64,000 nt of DNA from Portunus trituberculatus. Taxonomy: Eukaryota > Arthropoda > Malacostraca > Decapoda > Portunidae. The number at the start of each line of letters is the position of its first letter. Positions within the stretch are counted from its first letter, which is position 1. The notes beneath the pieces are model-generated. The model saw nothing but the letters and a program-made list of their open reading frames with translations. It did no database searches and was not told the origin of the DNA. The stretch lies in the NCBI RefSeq assembly GCF_017591435.1, contig NC_059290.1, positions 1,388,725 through 1,452,724 of the forward strand, given 5' to 3'. Positions 36,777 through 52,438 of the stretch are shown here, one piece after another. The translations under genes and the position numbers were made by a program.

Positions 36777-36903
36777 TCACCCCTGTGTTGGAGATATTGA
36801 GCAGCATGACTGTCACCATCATTGCCCAGCGCCTCTTGTACGCCGTGTATGTGACAGTCTCGGTCTGACCCTCCTCCTTCAGTACAGCCTGCGTGTCCTC
36901 CAT
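32685..36903 (-). CDS. SLC49-type MFS transporter, copy B
   Basis: Ten exons on the minus strand: 36903-36781, 36387-36229, 36040-35930, 35490-35382, 35304-35166, 35076-34878, 34511-34359, 34069-33913, 33092-32964 and 32833-32685. They give 475 residues with no stop or frameshift. Sequence marks are as in copy A; differences are small (for example SGQLF for SGHLF in exon 4, FFGAG for FFSSG in exon 8). Exon sizes equal those of copy A except exon 1 (+3). The exon 3 donor is CAG|GTGTGTGT, formed by the neighbouring CA/GT repeat. Intron 1 carries a type 2 SINE, intron 3 a type 1 SINE and intron 8 a hAT MITE. Confidence 0.86.
33429..33834. mobile_element. hAT-type MITE in intron 8 of copy B
   Basis: 406 bases flanked by the 8-base direct repeat CATTAAAG (33421-33428 and 33835-33842). 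Termini are CAGTGGTTCTTAACC and, inverted, CAGTAGTTCTTAACC. Terminal sequence and 8-bp duplication are typical of hAT elements. There is no transposase ORF. Copies A and C lack it at the matching place. Confidence 0.9.
35617..35905 (+). repeat. tRNA-headed SINE, head type 1, in intron 3 of copy B
   Basis: Begins ACCCGGTAGCTCAGTGG within a CA microsatellite (35591-35617) and ends at another CA run (35909-35929) that reaches the exon 3 donor. Confidence 0.85.
36455..36739 (-). repeat. tRNA-headed SINE, head type 2, in intron 1 of copy B
   Basis: The best preserved type 2 head. On the minus strand it has an A-box-like GTAGTGGTTAGCACG, anticodon arm CTCGA/TCGAG with CAC, and B box GGTTCGAATCC. 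GT microsatellite lies on both sides (36417-36454 and 36740-36774). Confidence 0.85.
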
Positions 36904-37071
36904 TCCGCCTCTCTGCTGCTGCTGTTGCTGCTGCTGCTACTCACTATACAGTGACACTTCACTTCTTTGGTTCTTCTGCTCCTCGATCCCTTTGGTGACT
37001 CTTTTCAAAGATAAGAGTGATAACTAAAGCGATTTGATTTGTACCCAAGGTATTCATGATCAGTAACCGAT

Positions 37072-37074
<3 letters not shown>

Positions 37075-37164
<90 letters not shown>
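37075..37164. repeat. (AT)n microsatellite, left of the putative LTR
   Basis: Pure AT run upstream of copy B, interrupted at 37165 by the insertion described next. Confidence 0.95.
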
Positions 37165-38942
<1,778 letters not shown>

Positions 38943-39211
38943 CATTAACAAAGAAATATTTTATTCACAAGAATTCTTCCTTTCATTTTTTAAATTTTTT
39001 TTATTTACAATGAAGCAATGCGTGACCGCTGCACACTACGGACAAACAATATTCCTAGGCTCTCCTTGTAGTTCATGATGAAGTATGTAGTGACGTCACT
39101 CATATCACATTCACCGCACAACTGATAAAGCAGATGGGCAGCAGACCATAGGTGTACTTCTTTACCTCTCCCCAGGCATGCCTCATCGTGGTGTGGATCG
39201 TGTATGCTGTA

Positions 39212-39273
39212 TCTAACCTAACCCAACCCAACCTAACTTAATCAAACCTAACCCAAACTAACCTAACCTAACC
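39212..39273. repeat. Degenerate interstitial telomere-type repeat (CCTAA/TTAGG)
   Basis: About 60 bases built of CTAAC/CCTAA units (CTAACCTAACCC, AACCTAACCC, ACCTAACCTAACC) with point changes. TTAGG is the usual arthropod telomere repeat. Copy B's flank has only two units at the matching place (about 31659). Confidence 0.7.
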
Positions 39274-39533
39274 GTACTTCCTTTTGTATTTATATTCAAG
39301 AATGCTCACTGTTATTTTTTCCCTAAACTAAATTAGCACTGTGACTTTCTTGCCGCTTACTTTTTTCCTAGATTAAATTAGTACTGTGACTTTTCCTGAT
39401 ACTTTATTTCCTAGCAAAAATGTTCTTATTTTTCCTTTAATTTTTTTTTTTTCTCTTATACGTTCTTTCCGATCACTCTCGTCAACACACCACCCGGGAG
39501 GAAGAATGCGTCATTTTTGTTTTTTATCTTTAG

Positions 39534-39628
39534 TATCAGACGAGGCAGAAACTATTACAGAAGACGATGTACCTGATCATTCTGTTTACCAGAGAATGCA
39601 ATTTGATTTAGAAAACCCTAATTGCTGA
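39534..39628 (+). pseudogene. Exon-like ORF tail in the 3' flank of copy C
   Basis: Encodes the same peptide tail as 31922-32016 after an identical acceptor-like tract. Not recognised; part of the duplicated flank. Confidence 0.35.
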
Positions 39629-40295
39629 AGGAGATGAAGAAAAAGGGGAAAAAAGGAAACATTTCTGACAGTGGTTACAGATTCCGGCATTATTTCCTGT
39701 TTATCTTGTTATTACTATTATCCATTTGTTTTTATGATCATTTTTGAACAGTTTGAATTATATTTTAATTATTTTCTATTCTTATACGCTTCCTCACTGT
39801 TTCTTCTGGATAGCGCGATGAAATACTGTACATGTTGTTTTTCGCCAGTTGAGTTGCGTTGCAGAAAAAATCGTGAAACGGTTTGAATGAAAAGCTAGCA
39901 TCTTGACTTATTGATTTGTTTTATTATTTGCATCATCATTTTTCTATTTATTTATCTATTTTCTTTTATTTTATTTTTCTTTATTTATTGACCATTACTA
40001 TTTTCGCGAGTTTATTTTCATTGATACTCATTTTTCTGATAATGTCACGGATGACAACACAATAACAAAACACAAATATATAACGTGACAAATGTTTTCA
40101 CCTGTCTGTTTATGATTATCATTATCGTTATCATCACCATCATCACCATCATCTGTATTATTCACTCTTTCGCTCATCTTTAGTTTGTATTTCTCGCAGA
40201 CCAGCAAGTGGACGAAAAGTGAGGACCAGTGGAGTCCTGGCGGGGCGTGGCGGACTAACATGGTCTGTGGGGCTCCCGCAGCCACAGCAGCTGAG

Positions 40296-40497
40296 TCATC
40301 GGCCACAGGTGGAGGTGGTGGGCTCGGCGGTGTCGCTCATGTCGGTGGTCTGCTCCACCTCTCGCCGCTTGTAGGGCGTCCGGAAGAAGACAGTGAAGAG
40401 GATGACGATGAAGGTGAGGACGCCCATAAGCCCCATGACCACACCTGCAGGAGACCGGAGAGGCTGACGTGAGCAGCAAGTGGTGCCGGAAAATGTA

Positions 40498-40528
<31 letters not shown>

Positions 40529-42836
40529 AAGTAGTAGTAGTGGATGGTAGTGTGGTCACACTCACCCGAGTAGTCTCTGGCCTGCAGGTCGGAGGTAATG
40601 TTCTTGGTACACACCTCTATGTCTTGTAACTCTGGCGGCAGATCGCTGGAGAGAACGTTCGCCGTGTAGTTCATGAGTACACCCAGAATCTGACCTATTG
40701 ACGGACGGAAATAAGGAAATCATACACGTTTTACATGCCATGTGCTTTGCCACAAATGTTTGGTGTGTAGTTTCCTGTTAGAGTTATACAGGGAGCAGAG
40801 GAGCAGCGAGCAAAACACTTGTGAGTATCTGACAAGTGTATGCAGTACCACATGTACTGATGGAATCAAACACAATCTTCATGTTTTGCATTTACAAAGA
40901 CTGTACAGAACCAGTGATGTGGTTACCAATTAAAGTTCAGGTTAATGAGCTATTTTTGGAAGATAAGAGTGGGTTAGAAAAATGCATGTTAAGGTCAGTG
41001 TTCCTTGGCATGCGTAAAAGGTACGTACGTAGCGTCTCTATTATAGGAAGACGTCCAAGTGTTGATGAAAATTGTTAGTGATAAATATTTGAGGAAAAGA
41101 AGAGCGTTGATAGCTCACCAGTCACAAAGATCAATGTAGTGCTGATGGTCTCCTCCACAGGGTAAGTGATCTCCACCCCTATCTCCAGACTAATTGGGTA
41201 CACTCCACAGCCGAAGAACCCGAACAAGATACTGGAGATGATCAGGAGGGCGTGCTGGCCGGGCACTAAGTAAACCTGACAAAACAGACAGGAAGGTTCT
41301 CATTAATGTTTATTTCTGGGAAAAAGAAAAAAATGCCTGTCATGGATATGAAGGCTGCAGACCGCAGCCCAGAATTCCAAGAAAGAACCACGGGAACTTG
41401 CTTGGAGACGAAGGAATCTCTTCCACAAGTTTCAACATGAAATTAATATGTAGTTATCTCAAAACAGCGTGTATTAGATATTAAATTATTACTTCAGAAG
41501 CACCATATGAGTTATAGATTGCAAAGTAACGTAACTGTGTTATGGACAGCACCACATCACTAACCTCCATCAACATTATGCCAAAAATCACTCCAAAAGC
41601 ATTGGCAAACTTGGTAATGTCCGCCAAAGCACTAGTACGATTTTCCACCACTGCTATGGCAATCGAACCCACGAAGCCTGCTATACTGAAGATGGCCACC
41701 ACCACCCCGCTGAAGAGCTGCACCCGTGACGCGGAGACAAGTGAGTTACGAGCCGCCATGATATAGTAGTACGTGCAATGAGAATGTCAGTGATTTGAAC
41801 TAAGAACAATAAAGTTTTGTTTTGAGAACTGGACTCTACATCAAATATGTTTAGAGGAAATGCAAAGCACAATGGAAGGTTGGTCCTCACCCAGCCCTCC
41901 TTCGCTTTCCACATAGGCAACAGTGAATCATTCTAGTGTGATAGTGTACAGTATTCTTTTATTAAGGGACTCTGCACAAATAATCTCAACTCCTGTCTTC
42001 CTGCAGCCTCCCGCAGTCACAATTCTGACGGCAACCACGTTCATAAGTACTTTCAGTGTAAGCAGTGACAGTATTACAATACTCACATCACTGTATCCCT
42101 TGGAACACAGCATTTGCTGCGAGAGTGTAGTGAGGCAGAGGTAGAAACCCGTCAATACTCCGGTCATTATGAGGAGGCCAAGGAAGGGAGGAGAAGTAAA
42201 AGTCTGCTTGAGCTGCTGCAGGTAAGGAGCTCTGGCCGTGGTTCCCTGTTCGGCGCTGCGACTCGGTGGTGTTGGTGGCCTCGACCTGCGGCAAGTAAAG
42301 GTAACCGTGTGAGATGAATTGACGAACTGCCCTATTCATTTTCACTTGTTCATCATCCTTCCCTTGTTCACCCACCTGGTGACACAGATCAGAGTGGCAA
42401 TCTCGGCAAGGAGGGCCAGCCCGCCGTATATATAGTTGAGGGTCGGAATCTGCTGCTTCTTCGTCACCACAATCGGCGCCACCACCTGGGCCACCGAGAT
42501 TCCCAAGGGAGGAACTTAGGAAAACAATAAGTAGAAATTCTAAAAGCGGTTTCATGCAAAAATAACACACTCGTAAATGGAATGTCACTTACAGAATGCC
42601 ATGATGGCTGTTGCTACCATGCGTTCGCCGTCAGGGAACCAATTCTGTGTGACCTTCGTGACAATAAAGACGATGAAGAGCTGCCCCGTCGATCCAGCAG
42701 CCTACATAGCAAAGGAATTATTTCTTGATGTGTTTCTGCTGTTGTTTTGTAGTCTGCAATGCACACCTATCTACGACAATCCAGTTTTCATAGCTTCACA
42801 CACACGAACGCACGCACCCACGCACCCACCCGCAAA

Positions 42837-42892
<56 letters not shown>

Positions 42893-43177
42893 GGTAGCTC
42901 AGTGGTTAGAGCGCTGGCTTCACAAGCCAGAGGACCGGGGTTCGATTCCCCGGCAAGGTGGAGATATTTGGGTGTGTCTCCTTTCACGTGTAGCCCCTGT
43001 TCACCTAGCAGTGAGTAGGTACGGGATGTAAATCGAGGAGTTGTGACCTTGTTGTCCCGGTGTGTGTTGTGTGCCTGGTCTCAGGCCTATCCGAAGATCG
43101 GAAATAATGAGCTCTGAGCTCGTTCCGTAGGGTAACGTCTGGCTGTCTCGTCAGGGACTGCAGCAGATCAAACAGTG

Positions 43178-43211
<34 letters not shown>

Positions 43212-43692
43212 GTCCGATGAGGCTGACAACGTACTGAGTCCAGAGGTCTGCTATAAGACCCGAGGTGGCCACGGCGCGCGTCAAAGCTCCAACACAGTTA
43301 AGGGCAGAGCCAATGTGGACCTGAGAACAATGTCAATGAGATGCCTGTAGCGGAACAGCCTCCCTGGAGCTCAGCAGCACTTCAGGACAGAGTGAGGTGC
43401 CCTGTAAGGTGCCCAGAACATGTTGTCCCCTTTAATTCACATTATTTTAAGTTTTGTCAAAGGTAGTGGAATTTTCATCAACTGACTTTCTTTTTACTCA
43501 CTCCCGCTTTCATGTCGAACTTGTTGAATATGTAAGTGGAGACGAAGGAGAGCGCGACCGGCAAGATGAGGTACACCTGCGAGAACCAGGTGATGTCGTA
43601 CTGCGTCACCTCGAAGTAGTCAGCGGCTTTGTACGCCACGGGGGCCACGTTAAATCCCATCTGAGGGTAGGCAGGATCGTATTAGTGAGTGA

Positions 43693-43772
<80 letters not shown>

Positions 43773-43899
43773 TCACCCCTGTGTTGGAGATATTGAGCAG
43801 CATGACTGTCACCATCATTGCCCAGCGCCTCTTGTACGCCGTGTATGTGACAGTCTCGGTCTGACCCTCCTCCTTCAGTACAGCCTGCGTGTCCTCCAT
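40296..43899 (-). CDS. SLC49-type MFS transporter, copy C
   Basis: Ten exons on the minus strand: 43899-43777, 43660-43502, 43320-43210, 42701-42593, 42514-42376, 42285-42087, 41717-41565, 41275-41119, 40694-40566 and 40444-40296. They give 475 residues, open throughout. It is the most compact copy: intron 1 is an uninterrupted GT microsatellite and only intron 3 carries a SINE. It differs from A and B at scattered residues (exon 4 STGQLF, exon 5 PPLGISVAQVVAP and TKKQQ, exon 7 RTSALADITKFAN, exon 8 FFGCG), while exons 9-10 are nearly identical to A and B. The exon 3 donor is again CAG|GTGTGTGT. It may be closest to the pre-insertion state of the A/B/C group. Confidence 0.86.
42839..42890. 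repeat. (CA)n microsatellite in intron 3 of copy C
   Basis: Pure CA run that ends at the SINE head at 42891; a matching CA run (43181-43209) follows the SINE. Confidence 0.95.
42891..43178 (+). repeat. tRNA-headed SINE, head type 1, in intron 3 of copy C
   Basis: Begins CCGGTAGCTCAGTGGTTAGA directly out of the CA repeat; the first few bases of the head are lost. Body as in the other type 1 copies. Confidence 0.85.
43687..43770. repeat. (GT)n microsatellite filling intron 1 of copy C
   Basis: Uninterrupted GT run between exon 2 and exon 1. The equivalent tract is split by a LINE in copy A and by a SINE in copy B. Confidence 0.97.
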
Positions 43900-44060
43900 T
43901 TCGTCTCTCTGTTGCTGCTGCTGCAGCTCACCTTATGCTGACACTTCACTTTCTTGTTGCCTCTGCTCCTCGATCCTTATGGTCACTCTTTTTCAGAGAT
44001 AAGATGATAACTAAAGCGATATGATTTGTATACCCGAGGTATTCATGTTAAGTAATCGAT

Positions 44061-45489
<1,429 letters not shown>

Positions 45490-47152
45490 TTGATCCACGA
45501 GGGCAAGCAGACACTGAGTGCATAGGTGACGTCCCTTCATCTAATAGCCTCTCACCTTGGCTTGCCAGACGTCTTGTGCCTGCTTGAGCTTTGTCTTTTT
45601 CTAGATTCCTTATCTGTTCAGTTTTTGTGCATGTAATGCGCACGTGTCTTGTGCCCCGTCAGTCTGACCAACAGCTATGACACTTATCGCTGATGGCTCA
45701 AGGGTTCTGTCACGTGACCACCTTCCCTAGCCTTAGACTTGAGCTAGTAGAAGTTTTGTTTAAAAATCAAGCAGAAGCTTTACCCGTGTCGAGGCTGGAC
45801 TGTCCTCGTGCTGGGAGATGATGGCAGGAATGATGTTGTGGTGAGCCATACAAGTGATGCATACCAGACCAAATACATACGAGATATTGCTTTTTTTTCT
45901 CTCTCTTTTAACTGTTAGGTAATAAAGGACAAGATGGAATTTACGGAGAAGACCACTGACCGCCTGCAGCTGACCTACATGTTCTCTGCCTGATGACCAC
46001 GCGCAGGCAGCAGCATCACCTGGCTAGCGGCACCACCTTCCCCAGCGGTGCCCCTCTCTGTCAGGCCCCACTAAGGAAGCAAGGGTCACGGGTCACTGGT
46101 GTTGTGGGTGAGACGTCAGAAGTCAGGGATCAGGAGAGAAAGAAGAGTCTGTGGTGTCCTTACCTTCTTAAAGCTGCACACTGCACAGAGCGTGAAATAA
46201 GATGCAACTTCATCACAGTAAATCCACCCACCAGTTTTTAAATGGCATAACGAAACACAGGGAACACCGACAGGAGTCGTGCGTGCGGCTGATGTTCGGG
46301 AGTGTGCGTAGCTGTTCGCCCTTCCCCCACTCGTACTCCTCGACCTCCTGGTTCGTTATATTCGATTCAAAGTTTTCTCCTAATTAAAATATTACAGCAA
46401 TAACCAATAATGCCTATGAATAGCAGCTAGTAAATCAGAGTTTAACAGCCAAACCTGACTCACCCACTGACGGAGAGCTGAGCAGAATACGACTCTGGGT
46501 GTTGCGTTAGTGAGAGCACTGTATACGTATATAGGTATATAGGCTCACCTACGTGAGTAGAGAGCTGCGCCCAAACTTGTTTGTATAGATAGCAATGCTG
46601 TTTGACTGTTTATCACCCAATTCCTCGAAAAAAGGTAAATAATGATATAAACAGAAAAAAAAATACAGTGTAAAAGGAATGGACACATTGTTATTATGTG
46701 GAATTCATGTATTCTTTAAACTTGATTTGCATGGCAAAGTATGAGCTACATAAATACGTGACAAATAAATAGTTAAGGCGTGATTCGAAAAGGAATGTAC
46801 GAATCGACGCGAAGCTGAGATCTTGAGCCAGTTGTTCTCTATCCCATGACTGACGGCGTGGCGCGGCTGTGTCTGGCCTGGCCGCTGCGTGCCCCTGCAT
46901 CGCCAGGTGAGCAGCTTCACTCACAGAGACATTCACTGAAGTGGTAATCATGTGGTCTCTAAATACAAATTACCAATAGCAACATCAGCAGCAGCATGGC
47001 CGTGTTGCATTACCGGCTTCCCTCTGCCACGACCTGACCATTCGCTGCCATCACAACCGACACACACACACACACACGTACAGTCTTTGTAACACTGAGT
47101 GAAGCGCAGGCACTGGCACCGTCACTGGCACTTCTGTCGTGCCAGCCCTCTA
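45490..47152. repeat. Segmental duplicate partner of 27110-27795
   Basis: Collinear with the DNA upstream of copy A. It carries about 1 kb (45890-46910) that the other copy lacks and leads directly into the last exon of copy D. Confidence 0.75.
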
Positions 47153-50100
47153 CTATAGGTGACATTGCTCGTATTCCTCTCCACCTTCTGGCGTTTCATT
47201 GACGTCCTCGGGGAGCACAGTAGGGCGGTGCCTGGAGACGCGGGAAGAAGTGGTGGTGTTCCTGGAGACACACTCTGACCCGTAGCCCGAAGTGGCAGTG
47301 AGAGACTGGTTGGAGGAGCTGGAGATGTTACTGGTGGAGGCTTTCTCGGCTTCCAGTCTCTTGTAAGGCGTGTTGAAGAAGATGATAACCAGGATCACCA
47401 TGAAGGACAGCAGCCCCATGATGGCCATCAGGGACACTGTGGACACCAACACAATCAAAACTTCGTCCCAACAAAGCCGAGACACCGTTTCCTACACCGC
47501 GCATATCTGTGTCCATATTACACAGTATGAAGGAGTGACGCTGCGGGGAAAAGCGGCACTCACCTGAATAATCCCTCGGGCGCAGGTCTGAACTCTCCCC
47601 ACCAGTGCACACTTCTAGGTGGGAGTACTTAGCCAGCTGGTCACGGGAGAGGAGCGTCACCATGCCGATGATAATTACACCCTGGGCCTGACCTGCGCGG
47701 GGTGAAGGCGGGACAGGGAGGTTAGGAAGGCTTGTGATGTATCATTAATGGTGCAGGGATGATAGCGTTATAGAGGGATCGTGAAAGGAGATAAGAGTAA
47801 AAGGAGAAGAGTATTGCATGAGAGAAATGAACACAGACAAATATGGCACCGGTCTCGTAACTATACATGGCGACACACGCAGGAGTGTTCAAGGTTCCTC
47901 CCCCTCCCCGCCCAACTCCCCCCCCTCGTCGCCTTGGAACCTTTTTTTTTTTTTTTTTACATTACAAGGGCACTGGCCAAGGGCAAACACAGTGTTGGAA
48001 AAAAAAAAAATCCCGCTGGTTGCCAGGCCCTGTTAAAAGAAAAGTAGAAAGAGAAAAAACAGAAAAATCTAAAAGGAGGGTCCAGTTAACGTAAGAGGTG
48101 TCTTGACACTCCTCTTTTGAAAGAGTTTAAGTCATAGGCAGGTGGAAATACAGACACAGGTAGAGAGTTCCAGAGTTTACCAGTGTAGGGAATGAAGGAG
48201 TGAAGATACTGGTTAACTCTTGCATTAGGAAGATGGACAGAATAGGGATGAGAAGAAGTAGAGAGTCTTGTGCAGCGAGGCCGCAGGAGGGGGGAAGGCA
48301 TGCAGTTAGCAAGTTCAGAAGAGCAGACAGCATGAAAACAGCGGTAGAAGACAGATAAAGATGCAACATTGCGGCGGTGACTTAAAGAATCAAGACAGTC
48401 AGTTAGAGGAGAAGAGTTGATAAGACGAAAAGCTTTAGATTCCACCTTGTTTAGTAAAGCTGTGTGTGGATCCCCCAGACATGAGAGCCATACTCCATAC
48501 ACGGGCGGATAAGGCCCTTGTACAGAGCAAGCAGCTGGGAGGGAGAGAAAATGGACGAAGACGCCATAGGACACCTAACTTCTTGGAAGCTGATTTAGCA
48601 AGAGTAGAGATGTGAAATTTCCAGTTTAGATTTTTAGTGAAGGATAGACCGAGTGTGTTTAATGTAGAGGAGAGGGAAGTTGAGTGTTATTGAAGAAGAG
48701 AGGATAGTTGTCTGGAAGGTTATGTCGAGTAGATAGTTGTAGAAATTGAGTTTTTGAGGCATTGAACAAAACCAGGTTTTCTCTGCCCCAATCAGAAACA
48801 AGTGAAAGATCAGAAGTTAGGCGTCCTATAGCATCTCGCCTTGAGTCATTTAATTGTTGTTGGGTTGGGCGTCTGTTGAACGCTGTTGAATAATGCAGGG
48901 TGGTATCATCAGCATAGGAGTGGATAGGGCATTGAGTCAGATTTAGGAGATCATTGATGAATAATAGAAAGAGAGTGGGTGATAGGACAGAACCCTGTGG
49001 AACACCACTGTTGATAGTTTTAGGGAAGAACAGTGACCGTCTACTACAGCAGCAATAGAACGATCGGAAAGGAAACTGGAGATGAAGGTACAGAGAGAAG
49101 GATAGAATCCGTAGGAGGGTAGTTTAGAAATTAAAGATTTGTGCCAGACTCTATCGAAGGCTTTCGATATGTCAAGGCCGACAGCAAAGGTTTCACCGAA
49201 GTCCCTAAAAGAGGATGACCAAGATTCAGTTAGGAAAGTAAGAAGATCACCAGTAGATCTGCCTTTACGGAAACCATACTGGCAATCAGAGAGAAGGTTG
49301 TGTGCTGATAGATGCCTCATTATCTTCCTATTAAGGATAGACCTCACCGGACATAAAGATAAAGGCGGTGCTGATGCTCTCCTCCACAGGGAAGGTTGTC
49401 TCCACCGCCAGCTCCAGGCCGATCGGGTACACCCCTACTCCGAAGAATCCAAAGAGGCCGCAGGCGATGGCCACAAGGGTAGGCTGTCCGGGCACCAGGA
49501 ACATCTGCCGGAGGAAGTCAGGTCATTTTCGGTCATCGCCAACTCGTTCAAGAACTGTGTTTGTTTATACTTTATATTGAAGGTTGTGCTCTAGCTGCCT
49601 CTGACCTCCATCATAAAAATGGCGAAGATGGCTGCACACCCGTAGAAAAGCTTGGTGATGGGCGTGAAAGCCTTGGTGCGATCCGCCGCTACGCCCGTCA
49701 CGGCTGATCCCACGAACCCGCACAGGATCATCACCGCCATGGCAACGCCGCTGAAAAGCTGCCGGAGAAAGGACGGACGTCAGAGGTTCGTGTTCAGAAG
49801 CCCTGTGCTCTCTCACCACGACTGTTTCCAAAGGCTAAAAATAAATATCCGTGTTTTCACGGGTGCTTATCATATCAAAAATATAGAAATCTTATTAATC
49901 TAGTTGTACAACTATAAAAACAACCTGAAAAGTCTGCGTCACTTCAGCTAGAACCTTATGAATGTAGTGGACGTCAGGCAGGAAGTCATGTCTTCAGGAT
50001 GGGAGGGGGGGAACAATAAGATGTCACTGCACGTTAGCTGTTGACACTTACATCGTTGTAGCCGAGGGGACACAGAATCTGCTGCGTCACTGTAGCTAGG

Positions 50101-52321
50101 GATGAAAACAATGCAATGCCACACCCGAGGGCCAGCAGGAGGAGCAGGTAGGGCACGGAAGTGAAAGTTTCCTTAAGCTGCTGCAGGTAAGGGGCTCGAT
50201 CTCTCTCTCCCCTCGCGGCGCTGTGGCTGGGAGGTGTCGGCGGCATCGACCTGCAACAAGCGGAGTCGTATAATGTTAGGACATATTCGGCATCGCACCT
50301 CCACTCAAAAGGCTCTATTTGAAGGTATCCGGGTTTCCAAAGGTGCTTCTGTTGTTCTTTTAACAGATCAACAACATTTTTACATTATTAAAAGACGAAA
50401 CAGCCCAAAGAACCCAGCTACTCATCTCTGTGGCCTTTGAAAATAGTGCGGTGAGAGTGCAAAGCGTTCGGAATACGGGTTTAGACATGATCTCTCACTC
50501 TCCTTTCTCGTGGGTGAACCTCTCTTTCCCACCGTCAATCTCCCCCACCCACCTTGTGACGCAGACCAGGGTTGTGAGCAGGGAAAAGATGGCCAGTCCG
50601 CCAAACACATAGTTGAGAGTCGGAATGTTTTCCTTCTCCGTCACTATGAGCGGCGATACCACTTGCGTCACCAGGATGCCGAGAGGGTTGGCTGTGGGTA
50701 GAGAATGGCCTGGTTGACACCCTGGGACAAGAGTAAGATAGAAGTCTGTGATGACACGATGGTACAGCATTGACCGGAAGGCTTCGCCACCACCAGGCTC
50801 ACCACACTCCTGCAATCTGTCGCTGTTGTGCCCTCACCCTCCTGCCTTTGCATGCCACTCATTGAGCTGAATTATTGACATTTCAAGAAGACTTTGCTGA
50901 AACGGATACAATGTGAACATATTCCAGAAGACATGAGCAATCTAGGGAGGAACAAAGGGAGAAAGTGTCATCTTCGCTTTTGTAAACCGCGACAGACAGT
51001 GAGGGGTGGGGATCCCACGGTAGCGTGGCAGTGTGGCAGCGGCGACTCACACATGGACAGGATGGTGGTGGAGACAGCCCGGGACGTCTCGGGGAACCAT
51101 AGCTGGGACACCTTCGTCGGAATGAACAGCAGGAAAGACTGAGCCATGGCGGCGATCACCTGCAGAAACACGCGATGAAACAACCTTAGTGCGAAACATG
51201 GACAAAGATGCGACGCCACACTTCACACTTCATACTTTTAGGAATCACATCTCCATGATTTTTTTACGTATATTTTCTTATCTTTTATTATATCTGTGTG
51301 ATATCATTGCTAATATGTTCAGTTTATAAGGAGCATCAATGTAACAACAGTAAATTATACTTGAGGTAAGTTTCCACCTTCCACATAATATGGATCCAAA
51401 CTCTAGTTCTAATACATCCTTTTAATTTCCTCCCCGTACAGTACCTACCTGGCCTGTCAAACACAAAGGAAACACGACGTCTTCAGGAAGAAAGCCCGCC
51501 GTGGCCACTGCGCGCGTCACGGCACCCGCACAATTCAGAATCGATCCAATGTGAATCTGTGGACACCGAGGGGGAAAACGTTCTGAATCTCGTGTATCTC
51601 GTCAAGTTTCATGAACACTGATACAATTACATGACAGGCAAAGGAAATAGATAGGTAAGAACACGGTAGCAGGTCCATCCCCCACCCCTTGACGATGCAC
51701 CCCAAATCCATTTACCCTTTAAATTGGAGCAAATGGACTCGTGGGGAAGTTGATGCGCTCCAGTGCTCCCAGCAACTAAGTCGTTGCGTCCCAATGCGCC
51801 CCACAACCAAACTGAAGTCTTTGTGTCCCAGCTGTAATACAAATGCTATTTACCAAGATAAAAATAATACACGCATTCTCTTAACCTTGCTATATATGTA
51901 CTGTGGGTGAACGAATAATTTCAACTCTCATGCAAATACTATGTACTCTACACTAAAGGTTTACCCAATTCAATAATTATTGGGTGAACGAATATTTTCA
52001 ACGAATTCGAAACAACTAAATGAGGTTACTTTGGAGTATAAATATTGTTTGCAGCCACAAATCCATCATGGCGACTGAGCTGCTAACATACCCGTGCATT
52101 GTCTGCTTTTGCAAAATAAGGCCAAGACAGCAAGCACTCCAGTGTGAGAGCTGCTGTAAGTAGCAGCACCGTACCTGCGACTCGGGTGTAAGTCAACTTG
52201 ATTATTGGACAATGAACCGTGGGGAGCTGGCCAACGTACAATGGCACTGCACTAATTACCACCGACGAAGCACAGCTACTGTATCGGTGTTTTGACCGAT
52301 TATTCGATGTTGATTACTTGG

Positions 52322-52370
<49 letters not shown>

Positions 52371-52389
52371 CTGCTGTCCGATCTCATAA

Positions 52390-52438
<49 letters not shown>

